Assembly (NCBI GenBank): GCA_016717725.1
Contig: JADKFA010000002.1
Coordinates: 186,001-250,000, forward strand
DNA length: 64,000 nt
Source of the DNA: Bacteroidota bacterium
GTDB taxonomy: Bacteria > Bacteroidota > Bacteroidia > AKYH767-A > OLB10
Direction: 5' to 3'
Position numbers and translations under genes: made by a program. Shown piece after piece: positions 1 to 8,318 of this stretch. Numbering within the stretch: position 1 is the stretch's first letter; every line of letters starts with the position of its first letter. A model generated the notes under the pieces. The model was not told the origin of the DNA and did no database searches. It saw nothing but the letters and a program-made list of their open reading frames with translations.

Positions 1-1
1 T

Positions 2-250
2 TGGTGTTTTTCACAAAATTATTTAGTTAATTACGAGCATGAACCCAAAGAGGAAGTAGGCAATGCTGAGGAGCAACCTACCAGCAATAGGGTTTATGGA
101 TATACAATAATTCAGGGACTATGTTTCCTGTTTTATTTATTGGCATCCTTAATGGCTAAAAAAACCTATTCATTGTTTCTAAAGTATAGATACCAACGAA
201 TGAAATTCTTTCTGTGCTCTTTTGTCATTCCACGATGTAACAGCAAATGA
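2..250 (+). CDS. Left-truncated unrecognised ORF
   Basis: An open frame runs from the left edge to a stop near 250, about 82 codons. It contains a charged stretch followed by a hydrophobic segment (key residues IIQGLCFLFYLLASLM) that could be a membrane helix or the C-terminal helix of a transposase. The last 85 bases lie over the 3' end of the decayed transposase on the other strand, so the original stop may have been lost at the insertion junction. I do not recognise the family. It may be the tail of a gene interrupted by the insertion element, or a chance open frame. Confidence 0.25.
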   Translation, partial: WCFSQNYLVNYEHEPKEEVGNAEEQPTSNRVYGYTIIQGLCFLFYLLASLMAKKTYSLFLKYRYQRMKFFLCSFVIPRCNSK

Positions 251-1140
251 CTTTTAAATGTCCAAAGAATGATTCCAAACCATTGGTTGACTTGGGTACT
301 CTGTCATTAAATAGATATTGAAAGAGATTAGGCATTGCATTTTTTATTAAGACAAAAGACCTCCTAACCATTTTATGTTTAAACCAATACCTTCCTGTTG
401 TTGAACTGATAGATTTCTCTTCTACATACATCTTGTACGTTCTGTACCAATCATAGATTGACTTCATCCATAATTGTGCGTCTTGGTGTGTTTTAATTAG
501 AGATAACTTATTGCATATTGCCAGCAAAACCATTCCAGCCTCACTCTTTGGATTTGTTGTTAGCCATATTTTACACTCCTCTGTACGTGAACTGTGCATC
601 GTTGAAGTATTACATCCTTACATACTTCTTTGCTGCCTTACAAAATAGCCCTGTGTCCATCACAAGTAATACTTTCTGATTTGAATTCCTAGAGATAGCA
701 AATTCTCGAGATCTTCCTTGATCTCTACATAATGTTCCCCATCGGTAATCCGATAAAGCTGAGTGAACTTAATTTGATTATCTCGATATATAATTAAACA
801 AATGTCATTACTGAAATAAGTACCATCAATCAGTAAGTTTAATTTTCACTGGGGTAAAACTTTAGCTCTGGGGCTTTAGATAAATAAAGATCAAAAGCCT
901 TTTCAAAGTACGTACACTATGACCACTTTCGTCACTAAGATAATTTAATGTTTGTCGATTTAACACCCATTTGCGAAACCATACAAATTGATTTTTTAGT
1001 GCGACAGATTTATTTGTCCTGGTGAACAGCAAACCACAACTTTTGCATTTAAACCTTTGCTTATTATTTTGCTTCCCCCATTTTATAACATTGAAACTTT
1101 GGCAGCCCCAACACGCTTTTTTTTGCTGATTTCCATGAAC
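166..1140 (-). pseudogene. Decayed IS256-like transposase (zinc-binding variant)
   Basis: Read on the minus strand in three frames, this stretch gives one transposase. It begins with a zinc-ribbon module (CWGC near 1105 and CKSC near 1045), followed by NRQTLNYLSDESGHSVRTLK. A DDE-type core follows, with LLIDGTYFS near 830 supplying the first Asp. Next come ITDGEHYVEIKEDLENL and KIWLTTNPKSEAG, then VPKSTNGLESFFGHLK near 260 and an end in LHRGMTKEHRKNF. Frameshifts lie near 890, 660, 600 and 245, so no single frame is intact. No terminal inverted repeats or target duplication were located, so the element ends are unknown. Some of the indels could be sequencing errors as elsewhere in the window, but the number within 1 kb favours real decay. 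Confidence 0.8.
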
Positions 1141-1173
1141 AAAAAAAGGAAATTGGAATCGATTCCAATTTCC
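1141..1173 (-). terminator. Terminator of the CapD-like gene
   Basis: A perfect 26-bp palindrome at 1148-1173 (arms GGAAATTGGAATC / GATTCCAATTTCC) is followed, on the minus strand, by seven T residues at 1147-1141. This is a classic intrinsic terminator about 75 bp beyond the stop of the gene at 1248-3173. Confidence 0.75.
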
Positions 1174-1247
1174 TTGTTATAGGCATTTGATAATCAGAAT
1201 ATTTAATAGGGTTTTACCAACTATTTTTGACCATTATACCATAAAAA

Positions 1248-3173
1248 TTAATTCATGATTTCTTTGTCGAGTCGTTCGTATTCTGAATTCTTGCTTAGAA
1301 ATTCGGGTACAATCTTTTTCATCTTAGTAACAATAGCTTCATTGTTTTGCGAATTGAATAATTCAATCAACGCATCTATTTCTTCCGAAACAAAATCAAA
1401 CGGATAAGATTTTACTTTAGCAATCATTATTTTCTTGTGATGGGTGGGTAATGTGTTTTCTTCATTGGCTAAAAGCTCTTCAAAAAGTTTTTCACCAGGT
1501 CGGAGACCCGTATAATTTATTTGGATGTCTTTGCCTAATTCCAATCCGCTTAGTTGGATCATCTTTTTAGCTAAGTCAGCAATTTTCACAGGCAATCCCA
1601 TGTCAAAAATAAAAATTTCTCCACCCTTTCCCATCGAACCAGCTTCTAATACCAGTTGGCAGGCTTCGGAAATAGTCATGAAGTATCGAGTGATATCAGG
1701 ATGAGTAATGGTGAGTGGTTTTCCACTTTCAATCTGTTTTTTAAATCGCGGTATCACGCTACCGTTAGATCCTAATACATTTCCAAATCGAGTAGTAATG
1801 AATTTAGTTTTACCTAAGCCATTCATCGATTGAATATACATTTCAGCGATTCGTTTAGTAGCTCCCATAATATTCGTTGGATTCACCGCTTTGTCCGTGC
1901 TGATCATTACGAACTTACTCGCATTAAATTCCATCGATAAATCGGCTATTATCTTTGTGCCTAGTACATTATTTAAGATGGATTCGCTCGGATTTAATTC
2001 CATCATAGGGACATGCTTATAAGCAGCCGCATGAAAAATAATATCGGGATGAAAGGTGTTGAATATATTGCGCATTCTTTCCTTGTTTCGAATGTCGCCA
2101 ATGATGGGTTCAATGTTTAGAAAGTTAGTGGCAGGGTTGTCTCTTATTTCTAATTCTAAGTCGTATAGTGGCGACTCTGCAATGTCCAACAACAGAAGTA
2201 ATTTAGGCTCAAAAGGTAGAATCTGTCGAACCATTTCACTGCCGATAGATCCTGCAGCACCAGTTACTAAAATGGTTTTTTGATAGATCTCTTCTTTGAT
2301 TTTATCAAGCTGTAGTGAAATTTGATCTCGTCCTAACAAATCTTCAATATTTACTTTTCGAATTTGTTTGAAACTCAATTCCCCATTGATCCAACTTTGT
2401 ACTGGAGGTACATTTAAAACATAAATTTTATGTGATAATCCCGTTTCTACTATAAACTGTTTTTTCTCTGGCGAAATATTTTGAATGGCAATAATTAAAT
2501 GTTTGATGTTTCTTTTCTTGATGAGCTTTTCTATTGCCGAAGATGGATAAATGGAAATGCTCTCTAATTTTTTTCCGCTTTTTTTCGGATCGTCGTCAAT
2601 AAAAGCTACAACTTTGTATTTTGTCGCTTTGTCGCGGTCAAGTGTTCTTTTTGTGGTGAGTCCTGCTTCACCAGCTCCATAAATAAGCACTCCTGTTTTT
2701 TCTCTTGATGGATTTTTTAGTTCCATGTAAATCACTTTCACAATTAATCTTCCTGTAATCATTAGAAATACCGAAAGCAAAAATTCAATGATGATAATTG
2801 AAAAAGGAACTAGATATATTCCGTTAATTTGAAAACTAATTGGATTACTAATGGCCATTATGATGGACCCTGAAAGCAAGGTGAGAAGAATTCGAACGGT
2901 ATCTCGAGTACTTGTATGTCTGATAATTCCTGTGTAAGTTTTGTTAATCAAAAATGAAAGGATTCTTATTGTCAAAACAAAAGGAAAAACAGTTGGGTAA
3001 GTAATTGTTTCTGTGTCAGGTACGTTGAAGTTGAAGCGAATTTGATAAGCAATAGCAAGCGAAACCAAGCATATTAATACATCAGTCAACAACACAATAA
3101 AGCTTGGAGCATTTCTTTCTAGGACTCTTTTCATGAATAATTTCCATTCATTTAACGGTGCTAATTTATGCAA
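1248..3173 (-). CDS. CapD/WbpM-type UDP-sugar 4,6-dehydratase (membrane)
   Basis: The 641-residue protein has about four N-terminal membrane helices (within residues 23-145). A first Rossmann-like domain starts at GVLIYGAGEAG (161-171), and the catalytic SDR domain starts at ILVTGAAGSIGSE (301-313). The block HAAAYKHVPMME (381-392) and STDKAVNPTNIMGATK (425-440) are typical of the long FlaA1/CapD/WbpM family. As in that family, the usual catalytic Tyr of YxxxK is replaced by Met (M436, K440). Such enzymes make 4-keto-6-deoxy UDP-HexNAc for capsule, O-antigen or protein glycans; the exact product cannot be read from sequence. It is transcribed away from an epimerase and a glycosyltransferase that probably serve the same glycan. 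A strong terminator follows it. Confidence 0.9.
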   Translation of the reverse strand: MHKLAPLNEWKLFMKRVLERNAPSFIVLLTDVLICLVSLAIAYQIRFNFNVPDTETITYPTVFPFVLTIRILSFLINKTYTGIIRHTSTRDTVRILLTLLSGSIIMAISNPISFQINGIYLVPFSIIIIEFLLSVFLMITGRLIVKVIYMELKNPSREKTGVLIYGAGEAGLTTKRTLDRDKATKYKVVAFIDDDPKKSGKKLESISIYPSSAIEKLIKKRNIKHLIIAIQNISPEKKQFIVETGLSHKIYVLNVPPVQSWINGELSFKQIRKVNIEDLLGRDQISLQLDKIKEEIYQKTILVTGAAGSIGSEMVRQILPFEPKLLLLLDIAESPLYDLELEIRDNPATNFLNIEPIIGDIRNKERMRNIFNTFHPDIIFHAAAYKHVPMMELNPSESILNNVLGTKIIADLSMEFNASKFVMISTDKAVNPTNIMGATKRIAEMYIQSMNGLGKTKFITTRFGNVLGSNGSVIPRFKKQIESGKPLTITHPDITRYFMTISEACQLVLEAGSMGKGGEIFIFDMGLPVKIADLAKKMIQLSGLELGKDIQINYTGLRPGEKLFEELLANEENTLPTHHKKIMIAKVKSYPFDFVSEEIDALIELFNSQNNEAIVTKMKKIVPEFLSKNSEYERLDKEIMN

Positions 3174-3230
3174 TTATTTGCAATTGAAGGTCTTGGATTC
3201 ATTTTAGGACTCCTATTCATTTGATTTGTC

Positions 3231-3238
3231 TATTTTTG
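3231..3238 (+). promoter_or_regulatory. -7 box (TATTTTTG) before the epimerase gene
   Basis: TATTTTTG fits the Bacteroidota -7 consensus TAnnTTTG and lies 16 bp before the ATG at 3255. No TTG stands at the expected 19-bp distance upstream, so only half of the promoter is supported. Confidence 0.4.
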
Positions 3239-3254
3239 CCCTAATACTATTATT

Positions 3255-4250
3255 ATGGCTGTTTCATTACTTACCGGCGGTGCTGGATTTATTGGAGCTC
3301 ATGTATGTAATGAGCTGATTGACAAAGGACACAAAGTAGTTGTGTTAGACGATTTAAGCGGAGGCTTCGAGGAGAATATAAATCCGAAAGCAATTTTTAT
3401 TAAAGGGTCAATTACCGATCATTTATTATTGGAGAAATTATTCAATGAACATCAATTCGATTATGTATATCATCTAGCAGCCTACGCAGCGGAAGGATTA
3501 AGTCATTTTATTAAACGATTTAATTACACAAATAATTTAATTGGAAGTGTTAATTTAATCAATGAATCGGTGAAACATAAAATAAAATGTTTTGTTTTCA
3601 CTTCTTCAATTGCAGTGTATGGACGTGGGCAATTACCAATGCGTGAAGATATGCTTCCAACACCAGAAGATCCTTATGGAATTTCAAAGTTGGCGGTAGA
3701 AATGGATTTGAAGTCGACGCATGAAATGTTTGGATTAAATTATGTCGTATTTCGTCCTCACAATGTGTATGGCGAGTATCAAAATTTGGGAGATAAATAT
3801 CGTAATGTTGTTGGTATTTTCATGAATCAGTTAATGCAAGGTAAACCACTTACTATTTTTGGTGATGGTAAACAAACAAGAGCGTTTAGTTATATTGGTG
3901 ATGTTGCTCCTTACATTGCAAATTGTGTTGAGGTCCCAGCAGCATACAATCAAGTTTTTAATATAGGTGCCGATCAGGAATTTACGGTGAATGAATTGGC
4001 GAATACCGTATGTGATGTGATGGGGATGAGTGGCCAAGTTCGACATCTAGATGCGCGGAATGAAGTAATGCATGCCTATGCAGATCATGGGAAAGTTCAA
4101 AAAGTTTTTTCTATACAATCAAGCTATACATTAAAGCAAGGATTGCAACTCATGGCCGATTGGGCTAAGACTGCTGGCAGTAAAGAAAGTGATAAGTTTA
4201 AAGGAATAGAAATCACAGAAAAATTACCTCCTATTTGGCAGGAAGATTAA
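3255..4250 (+). CDS. NAD-dependent nucleotide-sugar epimerase/dehydratase
   Basis: This 331-residue extended SDR enzyme has the NAD-binding motif GGAGFIG at residues 8-14. It has the active-site Ser in FTSSIAVYG (115-123) and the catalytic pair Y141-K145 in YGISK. The substrate-loop motif FRPHNVYGEYQ and the GDGKQTRAFSYIGDV segment are typical of UDP-glucose 4-epimerase-like enzymes that act on UDP- or dTDP-sugars in surface glycan pathways. The specific sugar cannot be assigned. It starts a short plus-strand unit with the glycosyltransferase, whose likely GTG start lies 12 bp after this stop, and is divergent from the CapD-like gene. Confidence 0.88.
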   Translation: MAVSLLTGGAGFIGAHVCNELIDKGHKVVVLDDLSGGFEENINPKAIFIKGSITDHLLLEKLFNEHQFDYVYHLAAYAAEGLSHFIKRFNYTNNLIGSVNLINESVKHKIKCFVFTSSIAVYGRGQLPMREDMLPTPEDPYGISKLAVEMDLKSTHEMFGLNYVVFRPHNVYGEYQNLGDKYRNVVGIFMNQLMQGKPLTIFGDGKQTRAFSYIGDVAPYIANCVEVPAAYNQVFNIGADQEFTVNELANTVCDVMGMSGQVRHLDARNEVMHAYADHGKVQKVFSIQSSYTLKQGLQLMADWAKTAGSKESDKFKGIEITEKLPPIWQED

Positions 4251-4261
4251 TTCGTTGCGTT

Positions 4262-5348
4262 GTGAAACAAGTTCTCATTATAACAGCACATCGAAAAGAT
4301 CGTGCGCCAAATCAAAGATTCAGGTTCGAACAATACCTCGATTTCTTAAAACAGAATGGATTTAATTGTCATATTTCTTACCTGATTTCAGAGGAAGATG
4401 ATAAAGTTTTGTATCGACCTGGAAAGTATTTTTCAAAAGCAATGATTGTATTGAAAGCAGCTTTTACACGATTAAATGATGTTATAAATCGAAATAAGTA
4501 CGATTTGATTTTTGTGTGTAGAGAAGGTTTCTTACTGGAACTACTTTTTTGAAGAATTATTGCATCGAGCCAAAGCGCCAATGATTTTTGATTTTGATGA
4601 TGCCATCTGGCATTTTGATGTTTCAGATGCAAATAAAGGATTTGGGTGGATGAAAAATCCAGGAAAAACAGCGAGGCTGATTAGTATGTCCGATTTGATA
4701 TTTGCAGGGAATCAATATTTAATGGACTACGCAAAACATCACAATGACAATGTAGTAATTATTCCAACAACAATAGATACCGATGAATATAAAGGAGTCC
4801 CTTTTCAAGAAAAGGAAGTGATATGTATTGGTTGGAGTGGCTCCATCACCACAATACGCCATTTTGAAATGGCCATCCCCGTGTTAAAAGCGCTGAAAGA
4901 GAAATATGGTAACCGTATTAGTTTTAAAGTGATTGGTGATCAAAATTACTATAATGCCGAATTAGAAATAAAGGGTATTGCATGGAGAAAGGAAACGGAG
5001 TTAGAAGAATTGGCAAAAATTGATATTGGAATTATGCCTTTGCCTGATGACGAATGGGCCAAGGGGAAATGTGGATTGAAAGGTCTTCAATATATGGCAA
5101 TGAATATTGCAACCGTTATGTCTCCCGTGGGAGTAAATACAGAAATCATTGAAGATGGTGTCAATGGAATGTTGGCATCAACTCCTGATGAATGGGTTCG
5201 GAAAATAAGTCTACTCATTGACAATCCGGAATTAAGGAGAAAATGTGCCGAGAATGGTCGTAAGACGGTGGAAAAGAGTTACTCCGTAAAAGCACTTCAG
5301 CCTATTTACCTGCATTATTTTAAATCGTTAACTGAGCAGAAAAATTGA
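4262..5348 (+). CDS. Glycosyltransferase, GT4-like (frame-broken)
   Basis: The N-terminal part reads to a stop at 4552 and the C-terminal part is open from 4512, in another frame. Joined, they give a family I recognise: APNQRFRFEQYLDFL, then IFDFDDAIWHFDVSDA, FAGNQYL, IPTTIDTDEY, IGWSGS and the donor-site region KCGLKGLQYMA with a GVNTEIIEDGVNG loop. Two T residues appear to be missing from neighbouring T-runs around 4529 and 4550 (expected text GFLTGTTFFEE). Adding them makes 1,089 bp from the GTG at 4262, exactly 363 codons. The start is taken as GTG 4262, giving MKQVLIITAH; the ATG at 4235 lies inside the upstream gene. The role is transfer of a nucleotide sugar in surface polysaccharide assembly; the sugar is unknown. 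The break is probably a sequence error. Confidence 0.8.
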
Positions 5349-5349
5349 T

Positions 5350-5357
5350 TAAATTTG
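5350..5357 (+). promoter_or_regulatory. Possible -7 box (TAAATTTG) of gcvT
   Basis: TAAATTTG matches TAnnTTTG, with TTA (not TTG) 19 bp upstream at 5328-5330. It lies 21 bp before the gcvT ATG, directly after the glycosyltransferase stop. Confidence 0.4.
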
Positions 5358-5377
5358 CATCCTCATAAATTATACAA

Positions 5378-6481
5378 ATGACAACGACTAGCGAAACTTT
5401 AAAACAAACTGCCTTAACAGCATTGCATACTAAATTAGGGGCGAAGATGGTTCCCTTTGCAGGATATATGATGCCCGTTCAATACGAAGGAATAAATGTA
5501 GAGCATGAAAAAGTTCGTTCTTCGGTTGGTGTTTTTGACGTTTCTCATATGGGAGAATTTATTCTGAAGGGAGATGGCGCGTTAGACCTAATTCAACGTG
5601 TTACCAGCAACGATGCTTCTAAATTGAGCCCAGGCAAAGCGCAGTATTCTTGCTTTCCAAATGAAAAAGGTGGTATTGTTGATGATCTTATTGTTTATGC
5701 TTTGGAAGATGGGCATTGGATGTTGGTTGTAAATGCATCTAACATAGAAAAAGATTGGAACTGGATTCAGAAATTCAATACCGGAAATGTTGAGATGCAT
5801 GACATCTCAGATAAAACTTCGTTATTAGCAGTGCAAGGACCCAATGCGTTAGCTACGATTCAAAAGCTAACTTCAGTCGATTTATCAACTATTCCATATT
5901 ACAATTTTACCAAGGGAGAAGTTGCGGGATGTAAAAACATCTTAATTTCTAATACAGGATATACAGGTGCGGGTGGATTTGAATTGTATTTCGAAAACCA
6001 ATATGCAGAAACTATTTGGAATGCATTAATGGAAGCCGGAAAAGAATTTGATATTAAACCTTGCGGATTGGGTTGTCGTGATACGTTGCGATTGGAGATG
6101 GGATTCTGCTTGTATGGAAATGATATTAACGATACTACGTCGCCGTTAGAAGCCGGATTAGGATGGATTACAAAGTTTACGAAAGACTTTACTAATTCAA
6201 CAGCACTAAAAGCACAGAAAGAAGCAGGAGTGACTCGAAAACTTTCTGGATTTGAAATGGTGGAAAAAGGAATTCCGCGTCATGATTATGAAATCGTAGA
6301 TGCACAAAATAATGTTATTGGAATTGTTACCTCAGGCACTCAATCGCCCAGTCTGCAAAAAGCAATTGGAATGGGTTATGTTGCTAAGGACCATGCAGCA
6401 GAAGGAAGTGAAATCTACATAAAAATTAGAGATAAAGCCATTAAAGCTGTTGTTGTAAAAACCCCTTTCTTAAAAAAATAA
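5378..6481 (+). CDS. gcvT: Aminomethyltransferase, glycine cleavage T protein
   Basis: The 367-residue protein matches GcvT throughout: MVPFAGYMMPVQYEG near the N-terminus, GVFDVSHMGEF, KGGIVDDLIVY carrying the catalytic Asp, and CGLGCRDTLRLEMG. The C-terminal barrel is also present (GIVTSGTQSPSLQKAIGMGY). It takes the aminomethyl group from the lipoyl H protein and gives methylene-tetrahydrofolate, ammonia and reduced H protein in the glycine cleavage system. The other gcv genes are not in the window, which is common in Bacteroidota where they are dispersed. The comB-like gene follows after 9 bp and may be co-transcribed. Confidence 0.96.
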   Translation: MTTTSETLKQTALTALHTKLGAKMVPFAGYMMPVQYEGINVEHEKVRSSVGVFDVSHMGEFILKGDGALDLIQRVTSNDASKLSPGKAQYSCFPNEKGGIVDDLIVYALEDGHWMLVVNASNIEKDWNWIQKFNTGNVEMHDISDKTSLLAVQGPNALATIQKLTSVDLSTIPYYNFTKGEVAGCKNILISNTGYTGAGGFELYFENQYAETIWNALMEAGKEFDIKPCGLGCRDTLRLEMGFCLYGNDINDTTSPLEAGLGWITKFTKDFTNSTALKAQKEAGVTRKLSGFEMVEKGIPRHDYEIVDAQNNVIGIVTSGTQSPSLQKAIGMGYVAKDHAAEGSEIYIKIRDKAIKAVVVKTPFLKK

Positions 6482-6490
6482 AATATTCCA

Positions 6491-7228
6491 TTGACTAAAA
6501 ATAATGCTTCTTTACGCTCGCTAGAAGTTTGTTTCTCGCCTGCATTGATTCATCTACACGATATTTCTGATTCGATCGTGGTGGTAATTGATGTGTTGCG
6601 CGCTACTTCTTCTATTTGTGTTGCTTTTGCAAATGGAGTAAAGAGCATCGTTCCCGTCGCTACCATTGAAGAAAGCCATTCTTATAAAGCAAAAGGATAT
6701 TTAGTAGGTGCGGAGCGAAATGGTGAAATGTTGGATGGTTATGATCTAGGAAATTCTCCTTTCAGTTATTTGGATCCAAGAGTTAAAGATCGCGATATCG
6801 CATTAACTACTACGAACGGAACGCAAGCAATTGCTGCATCATCGGGCGCCTATCAAATTGCGATTGGTTCTTTTTTAAATCTCGATTGTTTATGTGATTG
6901 GTTGAAGGATCAAAATAAGAATGTATTGTTATTATGCTCGGGTTGGAAAAATTCGTTCAATTTAGAAGATACAATTCTTGCAGGAGCAATTGCCGAACAA
7001 TTGGAGCCACATTATGAGATGAATGGGATGTGCGATGCTGTGATCGCTGCAATGCATTTGTATAGTCTTGCTAAACCTGATTTAAATACTTTTTTAGATA
7101 AAAGTTCGCATCGCAAAAGATTGGAGCGACTGCAAATTGATAAAGACGTAGAATATTGTTTAACGCCTAATCTAGCACCGGTAGTTCCGGTGATGGTGAA
7201 TGGTGTATTAGTAAAGTTTGTTGCCTGA
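6491..7228 (+). CDS. comB: 2-phosphosulfolactate phosphatase family (ComB-like)
   Basis: The 245-residue protein carries the ComB-family segments VVVIDVLRATSS near residue 32, NGVKSIVPV, LVGAERNG and LTTTNGTQAI. The family is a Mg-dependent phosphatase first known from coenzyme M synthesis, where it converts 2-phosphosulfolactate to sulfolactate. Its role in Bacteroidota is not settled; no other sulfolactate gene is visible here. The reading frame has no ATG near the family N-terminus, so the TTG at 6491, 9 bp after gcvT, is taken as start. A 7-bp imperfect hairpin overlaps the stop codon but has no clear T-run. Confidence 0.82.
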   Translation: MTKNNASLRSLEVCFSPALIHLHDISDSIVVVIDVLRATSSICVAFANGVKSIVPVATIEESHSYKAKGYLVGAERNGEMLDGYDLGNSPFSYLDPRVKDRDIALTTTNGTQAIAASSGAYQIAIGSFLNLDCLCDWLKDQNKNVLLLCSGWKNSFNLEDTILAGAIAEQLEPHYEMNGMCDAVIAAMHLYSLAKPDLNTFLDKSSHRKRLERLQIDKDVEYCLTPNLAPVVPVMVNGVLVKFVA

Positions 7229-7259
7229 TTTTTATTAGGCGTATTTAATTTTTAGTACC

Positions 7260-8240
7260 ATGAATAAAAAACTATTGGGCAGCTTGCTGTCGCTGATCAT
7301 CGTACCAGGTACGGTAGTCACCCTCTTCGCCTGGGGCTTCTGGGGCCATCAACAAATTAATTATGCTGCTATTTTTACATTGCCTCCCGAAATGTTTGGG
7401 TTCTACAAGGAGCATGTACGTTTTATAACGGAACACGCCGTTGATCCGGATAAACGTCGTTATGCTGATCCCAATGAAGCACCTCGACATTTTATTGACC
7501 TTGATCGATATGGTGATCATCCATTCGATAGTTTACCTACACGATGGGATGAGGCCGTTGCAAAAATTGGTGAGGATACATTGAAAGCGCATGGTATCGT
7601 TCCGTGGCATATTCAAACGATGTTGTTCCGACTCACATCAGCATTTAAGGCACAAGATAGAGAGCGAATATTGCGCAACTCTGCTGACATTGGACATTAT
7701 ATTGGCGATGCTCACGTTCCGCTACATTGTACTCGAAATTATAATGGACAATTAACTGGTCAACATGGAATACATGGTTTTTGGGAATCAAGATTGCCTG
7801 AGTTGTATGGTAAAGAGTATAGTCGAATAACTGGAACTGCGGTATATATTGCAAATCCATCTGATGTTATTTGGCAAATTTTAAGAGAGAGTTACGCTGC
7901 GCACGATTCGGTATTGAGTATCGAGAAAGCGTTAAGTAAATCTTTTCCTGCTGATCAGAAATACAGTTACGAAGAGCGCGGGGGACAATTGATCAAGACT
8001 TTTTCTGTGGCGTATAGCAAAGCATACCATCAAGCATTAGATGGAATGGTGGAAAGGAGATTTAATAAAGCAGTTTTTCTCGTTGGCTGCTTTTGGTACA
8101 CCGCTTGGGTCAATGCAGGAATGCCAATCATGCACTTTAAAGGTGAATTCATTTTAAGTAAGGAAGCGAAAAGCGAGATAGATAGTTTAAATGTAAAGCT
8201 GAGCACTGGATCTTTTGATGAACATGATCATAAAGATTAA
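7260..8240 (+). CDS. Secreted S1/P1-nuclease-like zinc hydrolase
   Basis: A signal peptide (about residues 1-25, ending near TLFAWG) precedes the family signature WGFWGHQQIN, in which Trp and His would bind the trinuclear zinc site. Further ligand motifs are RHFIDLDRYG, DIGHYIGDAHVPLHC and HGIHGFWE, which carry the spaced His and Asp residues of the S1/P1 nuclease and zinc phospholipase C superfamily. At 326 residues it has the usual length. It probably acts in the periplasm or outside the cell on nucleic acid or phosphodiesters; sequence alone does not separate nuclease from phospholipase. A bidirectional terminator follows. Confidence 0.8.
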   Translation: MNKKLLGSLLSLIIVPGTVVTLFAWGFWGHQQINYAAIFTLPPEMFGFYKEHVRFITEHAVDPDKRRYADPNEAPRHFIDLDRYGDHPFDSLPTRWDEAVAKIGEDTLKAHGIVPWHIQTMLFRLTSAFKAQDRERILRNSADIGHYIGDAHVPLHCTRNYNGQLTGQHGIHGFWESRLPELYGKEYSRITGTAVYIANPSDVIWQILRESYAAHDSVLSIEKALSKSFPADQKYSYEERGGQLIKTFSVAYSKAYHQALDGMVERRFNKAVFLVGCFWYTAWVNAGMPIMHFKGEFILSKEAKSEIDSLNVKLSTGSFDEHDHKD

Positions 8241-8254
8241 TTGTTAATTAAAGT

Positions 8255-8296
8255 AAAAGGGTAAATGTATTTGAGAATACGTTTACCCTTTTTTAA
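8255..8296. terminator. Bidirectional terminator between convergent genes
   Basis: AAAGGGTAAA at 8256-8265 pairs with TTTACCCTTT at 8282-8291. An inner GTATT/AATAC stem closes a TGAG loop. T-runs follow on the plus strand and A-runs precede it, so it can serve both the gene ending at 8240 and the one ending at 8319. Confidence 0.8.
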
Positions 8297-8318
8297 TAAA
8301 TGAATTAAATGAAGAGAA

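Noticed and set aside
1148..1173. Palindrome as an end of the insertion element
   Set aside because: A perfect palindrome with a T-run in the direction of the neighbouring gene is better explained as its terminator, and no matching inverted repeat was found at the other end.
7223..7240. Terminator of comB
   Set aside because: The 7-bp hairpin has a G-T pair, overlaps the stop codon and has no T-run.
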